Positions 20,131-30,100 of a stretch of DNA of 64,000 bases are shown here, in pieces; the first letter of the stretch is position 1; each line of letters begins with the position of its first letter. The position numbers and the translations under genes are program-made. Source of the DNA: Sediminicoccus sp. KRV36 (GTDB lineage: Bacteria > Pseudomonadota > Alphaproteobacteria > Acetobacterales > Acetobacteraceae); the NCBI RefSeq assembly GCF_023243115.1, contig NZ_CP085081.1, forward strand, positions 4,361,001-4,425,000. Direction: 5' to 3'. Below the pieces are notes generated by a model. That model worked only from the letters and a program-made list of their open reading frames with translations, was not told the DNA's origin and did no database searches.

Positions 20131-20440
20131 GGCCATGCCACCTGCGGCGCCCTCTGTGGCCCATGGCGGCCGCGTGGCGTGCGTCGCTGGCAGGTCAGGA
20201 CTGGCAAGTCTGGCTCCTTTGCGCCGATGCAGGCCGCAGCCTGGATAGCTGTGCCGAATCCGTGCCGGATTTGCAAACCGCAGTGTAGGCCCAGCCGGGG
20301 GGGCCAGCAGGGGGGGGCCAGCAGGGGGGGGCCAGCAGGGGGGGGCCAGCCGATTCCATCCGTTGTGCGCGGCGGCTATAGGTGCGAGGAAACAGCGTGA
20401 CCTTGGACCGCTGGATGACAACCCTCCGGAAGGCTGGCTG
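20131..20440. other. 310-bp divergent intergenic region with the G-run array
   Basis: No gene is supported. It must carry the promoters of nrdR and of the divergent TPR/GT61 gene, and contains the 14-bp G-rich tandem repeat at 20291-20351. Confidence 0.6.
20291..20351 (+). repeat. 14-bp tandem repeat with four G7-G8 tracts (G-quadruplex-type)
   Basis: The unit CCAGC(A/C) followed by seven or eight G is repeated: G tracts at 20297-20303, 20310-20317, 20324-20331 and 20338-20345, separated by six bases each. Four long G tracts with short loops meet the usual sequence definition of an intramolecular G-quadruplex on the plus strand. The array lies 95-144 bp upstream of the nrdR start codon. Confidence 0.85.
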
Positions 20441-20893
20441 ATGCGCTGCCCCTATTGCGGGAATGACGAGACCCAGGTGAAGGACAGCCGCCCCTCCGAG
20501 GACGGCTCCTCGATCCGTCGCCGCCGCTTCTGCCCCGCCTGCGGCAACCGCTTCACCACCTTCGAGCGCGTGACCCTGCGCGAATTGACGGTGCTCAAGA
20601 CCGATGGCCGCCGCGTCCCGTTTGACCGGGACAAGCTGGCGAAATCCATCAAGATCGCCTGCCGGAAGCGGCCGGTGGATGATGAGCGGATCGAGCGCAT
20701 CCTCAACGGCATCCAGCGCCGCCTGGAAATGGAGACCGAGGCCGAAATCCCCTCGCGCCGGATTGGCGAGATGGTGATGGAAACGCTGAAGGGCGTGGAC
20801 CAGGTGGCCTATGTGCGCTTCGCCTCGGTCTATCAGAATTTCTCCGAGGCGAAGGATTTCCAAGCCTTCCTGGGCGGCCTGGATGCCCCCTGA
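20441..20893 (+). CDS. nrdR: Transcriptional repressor NrdR
   Basis: NrdR represses ribonucleotide reductase genes in response to dATP/ATP. The 150-residue protein starts MRCPYCG, giving a zinc ribbon with CPYC and CPAC pairs, followed by an ATP-cone domain ([16 protein letters not shown] onward). ATG 20441 has GGAAGG upstream. The position immediately before ribD is the conserved proteobacterial arrangement nrdR-ribD. No ribonucleotide reductase gene is in the window. Confidence 0.97.
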   Translation: MRCPYCGNDETQVKDSRPSEDGSSIRRRRFCPACGNRFTTFERVTLRELTVLKTDGRRVPFDRDKLAKSIKIACRKRPVDDERIERILNGIQRRLEMETEAEIPSRRIGEMVMETLKGVDQVAYVRFASVYQNFSEAKDFQAFLGGLDAP

Positions 20894-20979
20894 GGGAAAC
20901 TGCCGGAATGCGCTGAACGCCGCGCGGATTTCGGCCCCGGCGCGGTACCCGAGGGGCCGCACCCCCTGGACGCTTCGCC

Positions 20980-22092
20980 ATGGAGCATGACGCTGCCCAT
21001 ATGCGCGCGGCCCTGCAACTCGCGGCCCGCGGCCTGGGCAACACCTGGCCCAATCCGGCGGTTGGCTGCGTGCTGGTCCAGGATGGCGCCGTGGTCGGCC
21101 GGGGCTGGACGCAGCCCGGCGGCCGCCCGCATGCCGAAACCCAGGCGCTGGAGCGGGCGGGCGGGTTGGCGCGCGGCGCCACCGCTTATGTCACACTGGA
21201 ACCCTGCTCGCATCACGGCCGCACGCCACCCTGCTGCGATGCGCTGATCCGCGCCGGCGTGGCGCGGGTGGTGGTGGCCCTGCGCGACCCCGATGCGCGG
21301 GTGGATGGGCGTGGCTTCGCCCGCCTGCGCCAGGCCGGCATCACGGTCGAGGAAGGGCTGCTCGGCCAGGAGGCCGCGGCGCTGAATGCGGGCTTCATCC
21401 GCCGCGTCACGCAGGGGCTGCCGCTGGTCACCCTCAAGCTCGCCTCCACGCTGGATGGCCGCATCGCCACCCGGACGGGCGAGAGCCGCTGGATCACCGG
21501 CCCGGCCGCCCGCCGCGCCGTGCATGCGCTGCGCGCCCGCCATGACGCGGTGATGGTGGGCAGCGGCACGGTGCTGAGCGATGACCCGGACCTCACCTGC
21601 CGCATCGCCGGGATGGACCCCGTGCCGATGCTGCGCGTCATCGCCGATGCCAGGCTGCGCACCCCGCCCGGCGCGCGGCTGGTGCGCGAGGCCCGGATGC
21701 AGCCCAGCTGGCTGTTGACCGGCGCCGGCCATAGCCCTTCGGCGCTGGCACCCTACATCAGTGCCGGGGTGGAGGTGGTGACCATCCGCCGGGCCCCCAG
21801 GACGGCCGAGGGGGGCGGCGGCCTGCAGCCCCGCGCCATGCTGGCCGCGCTCGCCGCGCGCGGCGTCACCCGCGTGCTGGCCGAGGGCGGCGCCGGGCTC
21901 GCCGCAGCCCTGTTGCGGGCGGGGCTTGTGGACCGGCTCGTCTGGTTCCATGCCCCTGGCACCATGGGGGCCGAGGGGGTGGCCAGCCTGGGGCCGTTGG
22001 GAGTGGCCGCACTGGCCGCCATGCCGCGCTTCCGCCTGGCGGAGACACGGCCGGTGGGTGCGGATGTGATGAGCGAGTTCGTGAAGGAGTAA
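20980..22092 (+). CDS. ribD: Bifunctional riboflavin deaminase/reductase RibD
   Basis: RibD carries out the second and third steps of riboflavin synthesis: deamination of the pyrimidine and reduction of its ribosyl side chain. The 370-residue protein has an N-terminal deaminase domain with zinc ligands in HAETQAL and PCSHHGRTPPC, and a C-terminal NADPH reductase domain starting near residue 150 (PLVTLKLASTLDGRIA). The ATG at 20980 fits the family start. It is followed after five bases by ribE. No FMN riboswitch-like sequence was recognised upstream. Confidence 0.96.
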   Translation: MEHDAAHMRAALQLAARGLGNTWPNPAVGCVLVQDGAVVGRGWTQPGGRPHAETQALERAGGLARGATAYVTLEPCSHHGRTPPCCDALIRAGVARVVVALRDPDARVDGRGFARLRQAGITVEEGLLGQEAAALNAGFIRRVTQGLPLVTLKLASTLDGRIATRTGESRWITGPAARRAVHALRARHDAVMVGSGTVLSDDPDLTCRIAGMDPVPMLRVIADARLRTPPGARLVREARMQPSWLLTGAGHSPSALAPYISAGVEVVTIRRAPRTAEGGGGLQPRAMLAALAARGVTRVLAEGGAGLAAALLRAGLVDRLVWFHAPGTMGAEGVASLGPLGVAALAAMPRFRLAETRPVGADVMSEFVKE

Positions 22093-22097
22093 GGCGC

Positions 22098-22700
22098 ATG
22101 TTCACCGGAATCATCACGGCCCTGGGCACCCTGCGCGAGGTGCAGCCGATCGGCGACGGGCATGACATGCGCCTGGTCATCGGCGTGGCGCCTGAATTCC
22201 TGGCGGGTGCAACCCTGGGCTGCTCCATCGCCTGCTCGGGCATCTGCCTCACGGCGGTGGAACTGAATGGCGACAGCTTCGCCGTGGATGCCAGCGCCGA
22301 GACGCTGGCCCGCACCACGATGGGCAGCTGGCGGGCGGGCGGGCGCGTGAACCTGGAGCGCAGCCTGAAGCTGGGCGATGAACTGGGCGGCCACCTGGTC
22401 TCGGGGCATGTGGACGGGGTGGGGCGCGTGCTCTCCGCCGTGCCGGAAAACGCCTCGGTCCGCTGGCGCTTCGGCGTGGCGCGTGACATCGCGAAATACA
22501 TCGCCGTGAAGGGGAGTGTGGCGATCGATGGCGTCTCGCTCACCGTCAATGAGGTTGACGCGGAGAGCTTCGGGGTCAACATCATCCCACACACCGCCGC
22601 CGTGACCAGCTTTGGCACGCTGCAACCGGGCGATGCGGTGAATATCGAGATTGATACGCTGGCGCGCTATGTCGCTCGGCTGATGGAGTTTCGCGCGTGA
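22098..22700 (+). CDS. ribE: Riboflavin synthase alpha chain
   Basis: This enzyme dismutates two lumazine molecules into riboflavin. The 200-residue protein starts MFTGIITALGTL, the conserved trimer-forming N-terminus, and contains two lumazine-binding repeats, each with a GxxLT/GVSLT-type block: SGICLTAVELNG near 55 and DGVSLTVNEVD near 145. Its TGA overlaps the GTG start of the next gene, so it is translationally coupled. Confidence 0.96.
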   Translation: MFTGIITALGTLREVQPIGDGHDMRLVIGVAPEFLAGATLGCSIACSGICLTAVELNGDSFAVDASAETLARTTMGSWRAGGRVNLERSLKLGDELGGHLVSGHVDGVGRVLSAVPENASVRWRFGVARDIAKYIAVKGSVAIDGVSLTVNEVDAESFGVNIIPHTAAVTSFGTLQPGDAVNIEIDTLARYVARLMEFRA

Positions 22701-23821
22701 GCGTTGCGACCAAAACCACCACCTATCATGAATTCATCACCCCCACCGAGGAACTCCTGGAGGAGGCCCGGCGCGGCAAGATGTTCATCCTGGTGGATGA
22801 CGAGGACCGGGAGAATGAGGGGGACCTCGTCATCCCCGCGCAATTCGCCACACCGGACGCGATCAATTTCATGGCCCGCTTCGCCCGCGGGCTGATCTGC
22901 CTCGCCATGACGCGCCAGCGGGTGGAGCAGCTGGCCCTGCCGCTGATGGCGCAATCCAATGGCACGCGGCACCAGACGGCCTTCACCGTCAGCATCGAGG
23001 CGCGGGACGGCGTCACCACCGGCATCTCCGCCGCAGACCGGGCGCGCACCGTGGCGGTCGCCATCAATCCGGAGCTGGGGCGCGAGCATATCGTCACCCC
23101 CGGCCATGTCTTTCCGCTGGTGGCGCGCGAAGGCGGCACGCTGATCCGCGCGGGCCACACGGAAGCGGCGGTGGATTTCGCGCGCCTCGCCGGGCTCAAC
23201 CCGGCCGGCGTCATCTGCGAGATCATGAATGATGACGGCACCATGGCCCGCCTGCCGGATCTGGTGGCCTTCGCGCAGATGCATGGCCTGAAGCTCGGCA
23301 CCATCGCCGACCTGATCGGCCATCGGCGCCGCACGGAACGGCTGGTGACGCGCGTGGAGGAAGGTGAGATCGCCCATGCGGTGGGCGGTGACTGGCGCCT
23401 CGTGGTGTATAATTCCGCCCTGGAATCGGGCGAGCATGTGGCCCTCATCAAGGGCGACATCTCCGGGCCCGAACCTGTCCTCACCCGCATGCACGCGGCC
23501 AACCTGATGACCGACATGGTGGGTGGGCGGGGCGTGCGCGAATTGCATGGCGCGATGGAGACCATCGCCGCCGAGGGGCGTGGCGTGGTGGTCATCCTGC
23601 GCGACTACCGGCGGGATGGCATCAGCACCCATGTCCGCCGCAACCGCGACAACAACGCGACCCCGCAGCTGCGCGACTACGGCGTGGGCGCGCAGATCCT
23701 GGCCGATCTGGGCGTGACCGACATCATCCGCCTCTCCAACCACCCGCGCCCGCTGGTGGGGCTGGAGGGCTGGGGCCTGCGCGTCGTTGCCACCCGGCCC
23801 GTTGTGGGGGAAACCGCGTGA
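22697..23821 (+). CDS. ribB: 3,4-dihydroxy-2-butanone-4-phosphate synthase with a degenerate GTP cyclohydrolase II-like domain
   Basis: The 374-residue protein supplies the four-carbon precursor of lumazine. The N-terminal RibB domain is intact, with DDEDRENEGDL near residue 35 and the RAGHTEA motif near 155. The C-terminal half aligns with GTP cyclohydrolase II, but the zinc-binding cysteines normally found after VLxRxHSEC are absent; here the sequence reads PVLTRMHAANLMTDMV. It probably acts only as RibB, with GTP cyclohydrolase II encoded elsewhere. It starts at GTG 22697, overlapping the ribE stop. Confidence 0.93.
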   Translation: MSVATKTTTYHEFITPTEELLEEARRGKMFILVDDEDRENEGDLVIPAQFATPDAINFMARFARGLICLAMTRQRVEQLALPLMAQSNGTRHQTAFTVSIEARDGVTTGISAADRARTVAVAINPELGREHIVTPGHVFPLVAREGGTLIRAGHTEAAVDFARLAGLNPAGVICEIMNDDGTMARLPDLVAFAQMHGLKLGTIADLIGHRRRTERLVTRVEEGEIAHAVGGDWRLVVYNSALESGEHVALIKGDISGPEPVLTRMHAANLMTDMVGGRGVRELHGAMETIAAEGRGVVVILRDYRRDGISTHVRRNRDNNATPQLRDYGVGAQILADLGVTDIIRLSNHPRPLVGLEGWGLRVVATRPVVGETA

Positions 23822-23843
23822 ACCCCTGCTTCGGAGAAGATCA

Positions 23844-24335
23844 ATGAGTACCGTGGATGGCCCCAAGCGCGACACGGTGCAGGTGCCCGGCGCACCCGTG
23901 CGCATCCTGCTGATCCAGGCGCCCTATTACGACGAGATCGTCTGCGGCATGCGCCAGGGCGTGGAACGCGTGGTGGCGGAGGCGGGCGGCCTGCTGGAAG
24001 TCGTGGACGTGGCCGGCGCCTTCGAGTTGCCCGCCACCCTGCGCATGGCGCTGGATGCCGATGACGAGGAGCCGCGCTGGGATGGCTTCGTGCTGCTGGG
24101 CTGCGTCGTGCGCGGCGAGACCGACCATTACGACCATATCTGCCGCGAAGCCTGTTCGGGCGTGATGAGCATCTCGACCGATTCCGGGGCGGCCATCGGC
24201 TTTGGCCTGCTCACCGTGCACACGATCGAGCAGGCCATCGAGCGGTCCCGCCAGGATCGGCACAACAAGGGCGCCGAGGCGGCGCAGGCCGCCCTGATGC
24301 AGGTGGCGCTGCGGCGCAAATGGGGTCTGGGATGA
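23844..24335 (+). CDS. ribH: 6,7-dimethyl-8-ribityllumazine synthase
   Basis: RibH condenses the pyrimidine and butanone phosphate to lumazine. The 163-residue protein has the substrate segments GAFELP near residue 52 and LGCVVRGETDHYDHI near 78, with the catalytic His in that block. ATG 23844 has GGAG eight bases upstream; the frame is open further back, but only within the ribB 3' end. Its stop overlaps the nusB start (ATGA). Confidence 0.95.
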   Translation: MSTVDGPKRDTVQVPGAPVRILLIQAPYYDEIVCGMRQGVERVVAEAGGLLEVVDVAGAFELPATLRMALDADDEEPRWDGFVLLGCVVRGETDHYDHICREACSGVMSISTDSGAAIGFGLLTVHTIEQAIERSRQDRHNKGAEAAQAALMQVALRRKWGLG

Positions 24336-24832
24336 AAGCCGCGCAAAAGTCGCCGGGCGACAAGCCCGCGGGGGGCCGCCCACGCACCGGCGCGCGCGTC
24401 GCCGCCGTGCAGGCGCTGTTCCAGACCGAGCAATCGGGCGACAATATCGAGACCGTGCTGGACCAGTTCGTGCGCCATCGCCTGGGCAGCGCGCCCGGGC
24501 AGCAGGGCTTCGAGGATGGCCGCGTGGAGGAGGCGGATGTGCCGCTCTTTGCGCGCATCATGCGGGGCGCCGCCACCCAGACCGAGGATCTGGACCAGCT
24601 CATCGCCGCCCACCTGGCGGCGGGCTGGGCGATGAACCGGCTGGATCCGGTGCTGCGCGCCATCCTGCGCGCGGCGGCGGGCGAAATGCGCGACATGGGC
24701 GGGCCGCCGGCGCGCGTCGTCATCAAGGAATACATGGATGTGGCGCATGGCTTCTTCGGCGGCGAGGAGCCACGCTTCTGCAACGGGGTGCTGGATGCGC
24801 TGGCGCGAGCGCTGCGGGCCGAGGAATTCTAG
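24332..24832 (+). CDS. nusB: Transcription antitermination factor NusB
   Basis: NusB binds boxA with NusE in rRNA antitermination. The 166-residue helical protein has the family opening ARVAAVQALFQTEQSG after a basic N-terminal tail, and the closing stretch VIKEYMDVAHGFFGGEEPRFCNGVLD. It overlaps ribH by four bases, matching the widespread ribH-nusB-thiL order. Confidence 0.95.
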   Translation: MKAAQKSPGDKPAGGRPRTGARVAAVQALFQTEQSGDNIETVLDQFVRHRLGSAPGQQGFEDGRVEEADVPLFARIMRGAATQTEDLDQLIAAHLAAGWAMNRLDPVLRAILRAAAGEMRDMGGPPARVVIKEYMDVAHGFFGGEEPRFCNGVLDALARALRAEEF

Positions 24833-24892
24833 AAACGGCAGGGCGACTCTGTCACCCGGAACCGCCGCTTCCAGCAGCTCCGGCCAACGTCC

Positions 24893-25834
24893 ATGAGCGC
24901 ACCGGCTGAATTCAGGCTGATCGCCCGGCATTTCCGGCCGCTGGCCGGCGCGGATGCGCTGGGCCTGCTGGATGATGCGGCGTTGCTGACGCCGCCGCCG
25001 GGCCAGCAACTGGTGCTCTCGGCCGATGCCATGGTGGCGGGCGTGCATTTCCTGGAAGATGACCCGGCCGAGACCATCGGGCGCAAGCTGCTGCGGGTGA
25101 ACCTCAGTGACCTCGCCGCCATGGGGGCGGCGCCGCTGGGCTATCTGATGACCATCGCCCTCACGCCCGCCACGGATGAGGCCTGGCTGGATGGCTTTGT
25201 CGCGGGGCTGGGGCTGGACCAGCGGGAATTCGGCCTGCAGCTGCTGGGCGGCGACACCGTCTCGACCCCCGGTCCCCTGAGCCTGTCCATCACCATCCTC
25301 GGCCATGTGCCACCAGGGGCCGCGCTGCGCCGCCTGGGCGCGCGGCCGGGCGATGATCTCTGGGTCAGCGGGCGGATCGGCGATGGGTATCTCGGGCTAC
25401 GCGCTGCACGCGGCGCATGGCCCGACCCCGATGGCGCCCTGGCCCGCCGCTACCGCCTGCCCGAACCCCGCCTCGCGCTCGGCCTGGCGCTGCGTGGGTT
25501 GGCGCGGGCGTGCATGGATGTCTCGGACGGCCTGTTGCAGGATCTTTCGCATCTGTGCCGCGCGGGCGATTGCGCGGCGGAGGTGCAGGCCGAACTCATC
25601 CCCGTCTCGGATGCCGCCGCACCCATCGCCGCCCTGGCGACCGGCGGCGATGATTACGAACTTCTCTTTGCCGCCTCCCCCCAGGACCGCGCAGGGGTCG
25701 AGGCCGCGGGTCTCGCCGCCTGCACGCCTGTCACGCGCCTCGGGCGCTTCACCGCGGGTGCGCCCCGTGTGACGCTGCGCGACAGGGAGGGCGCGGATAT
25801 CACGCCCCAAAAGCTCGGCTGGAGCCACGTGTGA
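24893..25834 (+). CDS. thiL: Thiamine-monophosphate kinase
   Basis: ThiL phosphorylates thiamine monophosphate to the pyrophosphate cofactor. The 313-residue protein is shaped like the PurM/ThiL family: LSADAMVAGVHF near residue 42, MDVSDGLLQDL near 204, and GGDDYELLF near 245. Length is normal. It begins 60 bp after nusB and its TGA overlaps the GTG of the MFS gene. Thiamine and riboflavin genes are probably on one transcript. Confidence 0.95.
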   Translation: MSAPAEFRLIARHFRPLAGADALGLLDDAALLTPPPGQQLVLSADAMVAGVHFLEDDPAETIGRKLLRVNLSDLAAMGAAPLGYLMTIALTPATDEAWLDGFVAGLGLDQREFGLQLLGGDTVSTPGPLSLSITILGHVPPGAALRRLGARPGDDLWVSGRIGDGYLGLRAARGAWPDPDGALARRYRLPEPRLALGLALRGLARACMDVSDGLLQDLSHLCRAGDCAAEVQAELIPVSDAAAPIAALATGGDDYELLFAASPQDRAGVEAAGLAACTPVTRLGRFTAGAPRVTLRDREGADITPQKLGWSHV

Positions 25835-27039
25835 CTGACATCAATGATCGCGCCCAGGAGCGCGCCATGAAGGCCACCATCTGGCGGCTCTTCTTCTGCC
25901 AGGCCCTCATGAACGCCACGATGGTGGGCCAGGCGGCGATGGGCGCCATCATCGGCCACAGCCTCTCGGCCGATCCCGCGCTGGCCACCCTGCCCATGGC
26001 GGTGCAGATGACGGCCGTGATGGCCGCCTCCATCCCCGCCTCGATCATCTTCGGGCGCTACGGGCGGCGCACCGGCTTCCTGCTGGGCGCGATGGTGTCC
26101 ATCTGCGGCTCCCTCACCTTCGCGCTGGGGGTGTGGATGCAGGATTTCTTCGTCTATTGCCTGGGCTCGGCCTTTGCGGGCGCCGGCTTCGGCATCGCTC
26201 AGCATTACCGCTTCGCCGCGGCCGAGGCCGCAACACCCGCCTATCGGCCGCGCGCCATCGCCCTCGTCATGGCGGGCCCGGTGCTGGCGGCGGCCTTCGG
26301 GCCGGAGCTGGTGAAGCACACCTACCAGGCCTTCGCGCCCTATCTGTTCCTGGCGACCTACCTGGCCCTGGCCCTGCTGCCGCTGATCTGCATCACGCTG
26401 CTGACCGGGCTCATCTTTCCGCCCACGCCGCCCCGCGCGGCGGTGACCACCCCGGTGGGTGAGATCATGCGCCGCCCGGCCTTCGTCACCGCCGTTGTCG
26501 CGGGCCTTGTCGCCTATGGGACGATGAACCTGGCGATGACGGCAACGCCGCTGGAGATGATGTTCTGCGGCTTCTCGGTCAGCGCCTCGGCCACGGTCAT
26601 CCAGGCGCACGCCATTGCGATGTACGCGCCGGGCTTTGTCACGGGCCATCTCATCGCGCGGTTTGGCGTGCGGCCCATCATCGTGGCGGGTGCGGGCCTG
26701 ACCGCTGCATCCGTCGTGGTGGCGCTGCTGGGCGAGAGCTTCTGGCACTTCGCCGTGGGCCTCGCCATCCTGGGTGTCGGCTGGAACTTCATGTTCGTGG
26801 GCGCCACCTCCCTGCTCGCCACGGCCTATGCGCCGCATGAGCGGGTGCGGGCGCAGGCGGCGAATGATTTCATCGTCTTCGGCACCGTCGCCTGCACCGC
26901 CTTCCTTTCGGGCTATGTGCATGCCCGCTTCGGCTGGAGCCTGCTGAACCTCACGCTGATCCCGCCGCTGGTGGCGGCGTTGGCGCTGCTCGCCTGGCAG
27001 AAATCGCGCGGGGTGACCGCGGCGGCCGTGGCGCGGTAG
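25831..27039 (+). CDS. MFS transporter
   Basis: The 402-residue protein has 12 hydrophobic segments and an MFS loop 2-3 motif FGRYGRRTG near residue 72. The substrate cannot be told. Two starts are plausible: GTG 25831, overlapping the thiL stop with GGAG six bases upstream, or ATG 25867 with AGGAG six bases upstream. The first gives a short polar N-terminal tail. Coupling to thiL might suggest vitamin or precursor transport, but this is positional inference only. Confidence 0.85.
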   Translation: MTDINDRAQERAMKATIWRLFFCQALMNATMVGQAAMGAIIGHSLSADPALATLPMAVQMTAVMAASIPASIIFGRYGRRTGFLLGAMVSICGSLTFALGVWMQDFFVYCLGSAFAGAGFGIAQHYRFAAAEAATPAYRPRAIALVMAGPVLAAAFGPELVKHTYQAFAPYLFLATYLALALLPLICITLLTGLIFPPTPPRAAVTTPVGEIMRRPAFVTAVVAGLVAYGTMNLAMTATPLEMMFCGFSVSASATVIQAHAIAMYAPGFVTGHLIARFGVRPIIVAGAGLTAASVVVALLGESFWHFAVGLAILGVGWNFMFVGATSLLATAYAPHERVRAQAANDFIVFGTVACTAFLSGYVHARFGWSLLNLTLIPPLVAALALLAWQKSRGVTAAAVAR

Positions 27040-27052
27040 GCCAGGGGGAAGG

Positions 27053-27150
27053 GCCTCCGGCGGCTGGGGCCGCGGGCCCCAGACCCCTTGAGTTCAGAGG
27101 ATTTGGCCCGGGCATGGGGTCTGGGGCCAATGGCCCCAGCCGCCGGAGGC
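27053..27150. terminator. Large inverted-repeat element between convergent MFS and cellulase genes
   Basis: Outer arms at 27053-27071 and 27132-27150 are perfect 19-bp complements (ending CTGGGGCC / starting GGCCCCAG). Inner arms at 27075-27087 and 27116-27128 are perfect 13-bp complements (GGCCCCAGACCCC). Each side can also fold into its own local CTGGGGCC/GGCCCCAG hairpin followed by ACCCC. It probably acts as a bidirectional terminator and is related in design to the structured repeats elsewhere in the window. Confidence 0.75.
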
Positions 27151-27172
27151 TCTTATGATTCGGCGCAAAACC

Positions 27173-30100
27173 TCAGCCGAACAGGATGGACTCCAGCGCC
27201 GCCAGCTTGGTCTGGTTCACCGTGGTCCAGTCGTCATTGAGAATGCCGCCCGTATCGGTGGAATTGGGGTTCCAGCACCAGAAGGTGAAGCTCATCCCCA
27301 GCTCCGTATCGGGGATGTCCAGCAGGCCATCGGTGTTGAAATCGCCATTCACATATTGCGTCAGCTCATCGAGCCAGGCGACGTCGCGGCTATCCAGCAG
27401 CTTGGTGCCGAATTCGCCGACCAGCACGGGGGCGATGCCCTCCTCGTAGATGAAGCCCCAATGCTCGCGGAAGACGTTGGGCAGGTTTTCCTTGAAGTCC
27501 GGCCCCTCGAACCAGCTGTTGGGATAGACCGAGTTCGGGTAGTCATGCGGCGAATAGACCAGTTTATTGGCGGCTTGCAGCACCACGGGATCATCCCGCA
27601 CGCCCTCCAGCTGGCCGCCCCACCAGTAGTAGTCGCCCGCGTAATTGCCCACGCCCTCGACGATGATGAGCAGCTCGGGGTTCACCGCCAGGATGGCGTT
27701 GCCGGCCCGTTCCGCCGCATCGGTCCAGGCGGACCAGGTGGCGCCATGCGGCTCGTTCTGCAGATCCATGCCGATGACGGTGGAGTTGCCGTCATAGCGC
27801 TGCGCGAGGCTGGTCCAGGTATTCACCCATTGGTCTTCGGAGAAGCTCTGGTCATACCAGAGCCCGTTCGGGTTGGGCCCCGCGCCTGAGCTGGAGCGAT
27901 GGCAATCCAGGATGATCTTCATCCCGATCTCGCCCGCGTAACCCACGATCTTGTCGAGGACGCCCAGGCTGGAAAGCCCCTGCAGGTCAGGGTTCAGCGT
28001 AAGGTTGATGTTCTGCGGCATGGCGCCGGGCTGCGCATTCTGCAGGCTGAAGGGCAGGCGGATGGTGTCGAAGCCCACCTCCACCATCTGGTCCATCATG
28101 TCCTGCCAGTTGCGGGCATGCAGGCCATCGGGCGTGCCGAGATAGCCCTCCATGCCGAACCAGTTCACGCCTTGCAGCCGCACCGGATCGCCATGGGAAT
28201 CGATGATCTGGTTGCCGCTGGTGGAATAATAGCCGGCCGAGGGCAGCGTCGCGGCGGGGGCGTCATTGTCGCGGATGGTGCCGATGGCCGAGGCATCCAG
28301 CAGGCTGGCACCGATGGGCGCGCTCAGCGTGAGGCTGAAGCTCTCCGTGCTTTCCCGCAGCACATCGCCCAGCACCGCGACGGAGATGACCTTCGACAGC
28401 TCGCCCGGGGCGAAGGTCAGCTCGCCCGAGGCGGCCTGGTAATCCAGCCCGGCCGCGGCGGTACGGTCGGCCGTTGCGTAATGCAGCGTGACGGCGCTGG
28501 CCGAGGCGGCGGAGAGGCTGATGGTGAAATTCATCAGCCCCGCACCCGCATCGCCCTCCGTCAGGCTTGCATCCGCGATGGAAAGGCCAGGCACAGCGGG
28601 TGCCGGCGCGCCGCCATTGATGGTGATGTTGCGCGGCAGATCCGTGCCCGCGACATCGAAGCCGAAGGTGGCCGTGCCGAGTGGCCCGAGATTGCCGTTA
28701 TAGGCGGCATTGCCGATCACATAGTGATCGCCCACATGGCTGACGACCTGGGCATTCCAGAGGTTCTTGATGGTGATCGCCGCATCGAAGGCGACGGTCC
28801 AGCCATCCAGCGCGATGGCATCATTCACCACCGTCATCTCGCCGATGAAGCCACCGGACCAGCTCTCGGCCACGCGGAAATTCACCGTATCGCCCGAAGC
28901 GGCTGCCACGTCGTCATTCAGGATGGTGCCCTGCGCGGCGCCGTCCAGGATGGTGGCGCCGGTGGCGGGGCCGAGCAGGAGGTTGAAGCTCTCATTCGCT
29001 TCCACCGCGGTATCGCCCAGGACCGCCACCGCGATGGTCTTGCTGGTCTCGCCGGCCGCGAAGTCCAGCGTGCCGCTGCTTGCGGCGAAGTCGCTGCCGG
29101 CGATGGCGGTGCCGGCCTGCGTCGCATAGCTGACGCTGACCGGCGCGTTCACCGCGCGTGACAGCGTCACCGTGAAGAGCATCTGCGAAGCCCCCGCCTG
29201 GCCTTCGGCAATCTGCGCATCGGCAATGGTGAGCATGGGCGCCACATCGTCATTGATGACGGTGCCGAGGCCGCTACCATCCGCCACCGTCGCACCCGTC
29301 GCGGTGCCGAGCAGCAGCGTGAAGCTCTCATCCGCTTCGACATCGGTATCGCCGTTGATGGTGATGGCGATGGTCTTGCTGGTTTCACCCGCCGCGAAGC
29401 TCAGCGTGCCGCTGCTGGCGGTGAAGTCGTTGCCGGCGGTCGCCGTGTCGCCCTGCGTGGCGTAGGTGACGCTGACCGGCGCGGTCACCGCGCGGGACAG
29501 TGCCACGGTAAAAAGCATCTGCCTGCTGCCCGCATCGCCCTCGATCGCCTGCGCGTCAGTGACGGTCAGGAGGGGCGGCACATCATCATTGGCGATGGTG
29601 CCGAGGCCGCTGCCATCCGCCACCGTCGCACCCGTCGCGGTACCGAGCAGCAGGGTGAGGGTTTCATCCGCCTCGACATCCATATCGCCGTTGATGGTGA
29701 CGGCGATGGTCTTGCTGGTTTCGCCCGCCGCGAAGCTCAGCGTGCCGCTGGCGGCGGTGAAATCACTGCCCGCCGCAGCCGTGCCGGCCTGCGTGGCATA
29801 GGTGACGCTGACGGCACTGGTCGCGGCGCGGCTGAGCGAGACGGTGAACAGCATCTGCTTCGTGCCGACATCGCCCTCGCTCAGAAGCGCGTCGGAGACG
29901 GCGATGGTCACGGGCGGCAGGTCATCATTCAGGATGGTGCCCAGGCCACTGCCATCCGAGATGGTGGCCCCTGTCGCGGTGCCGAGCAGCAGGGAGAAGC
30001 TCTCATCCGCCTCCACCACGGTATCGCCGCGGATGGTCACCGCGATGGTCTTGCTCACCTGGCCGGCGGAAAAGCTCAGCGTGCCGCTGGCGGCGGTGAA

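Noticed and set aside
20131..20421. N-terminal extension of the TPR/GT61 protein
   Set aside because: It would be translated through the G-run tandem repeat; a good ribosome-binding site precedes ATG 20130.
20894..20979. FMN riboswitch upstream of ribD
   Set aside because: The gap is only 86 bp and shows no conserved RFN-type segments.
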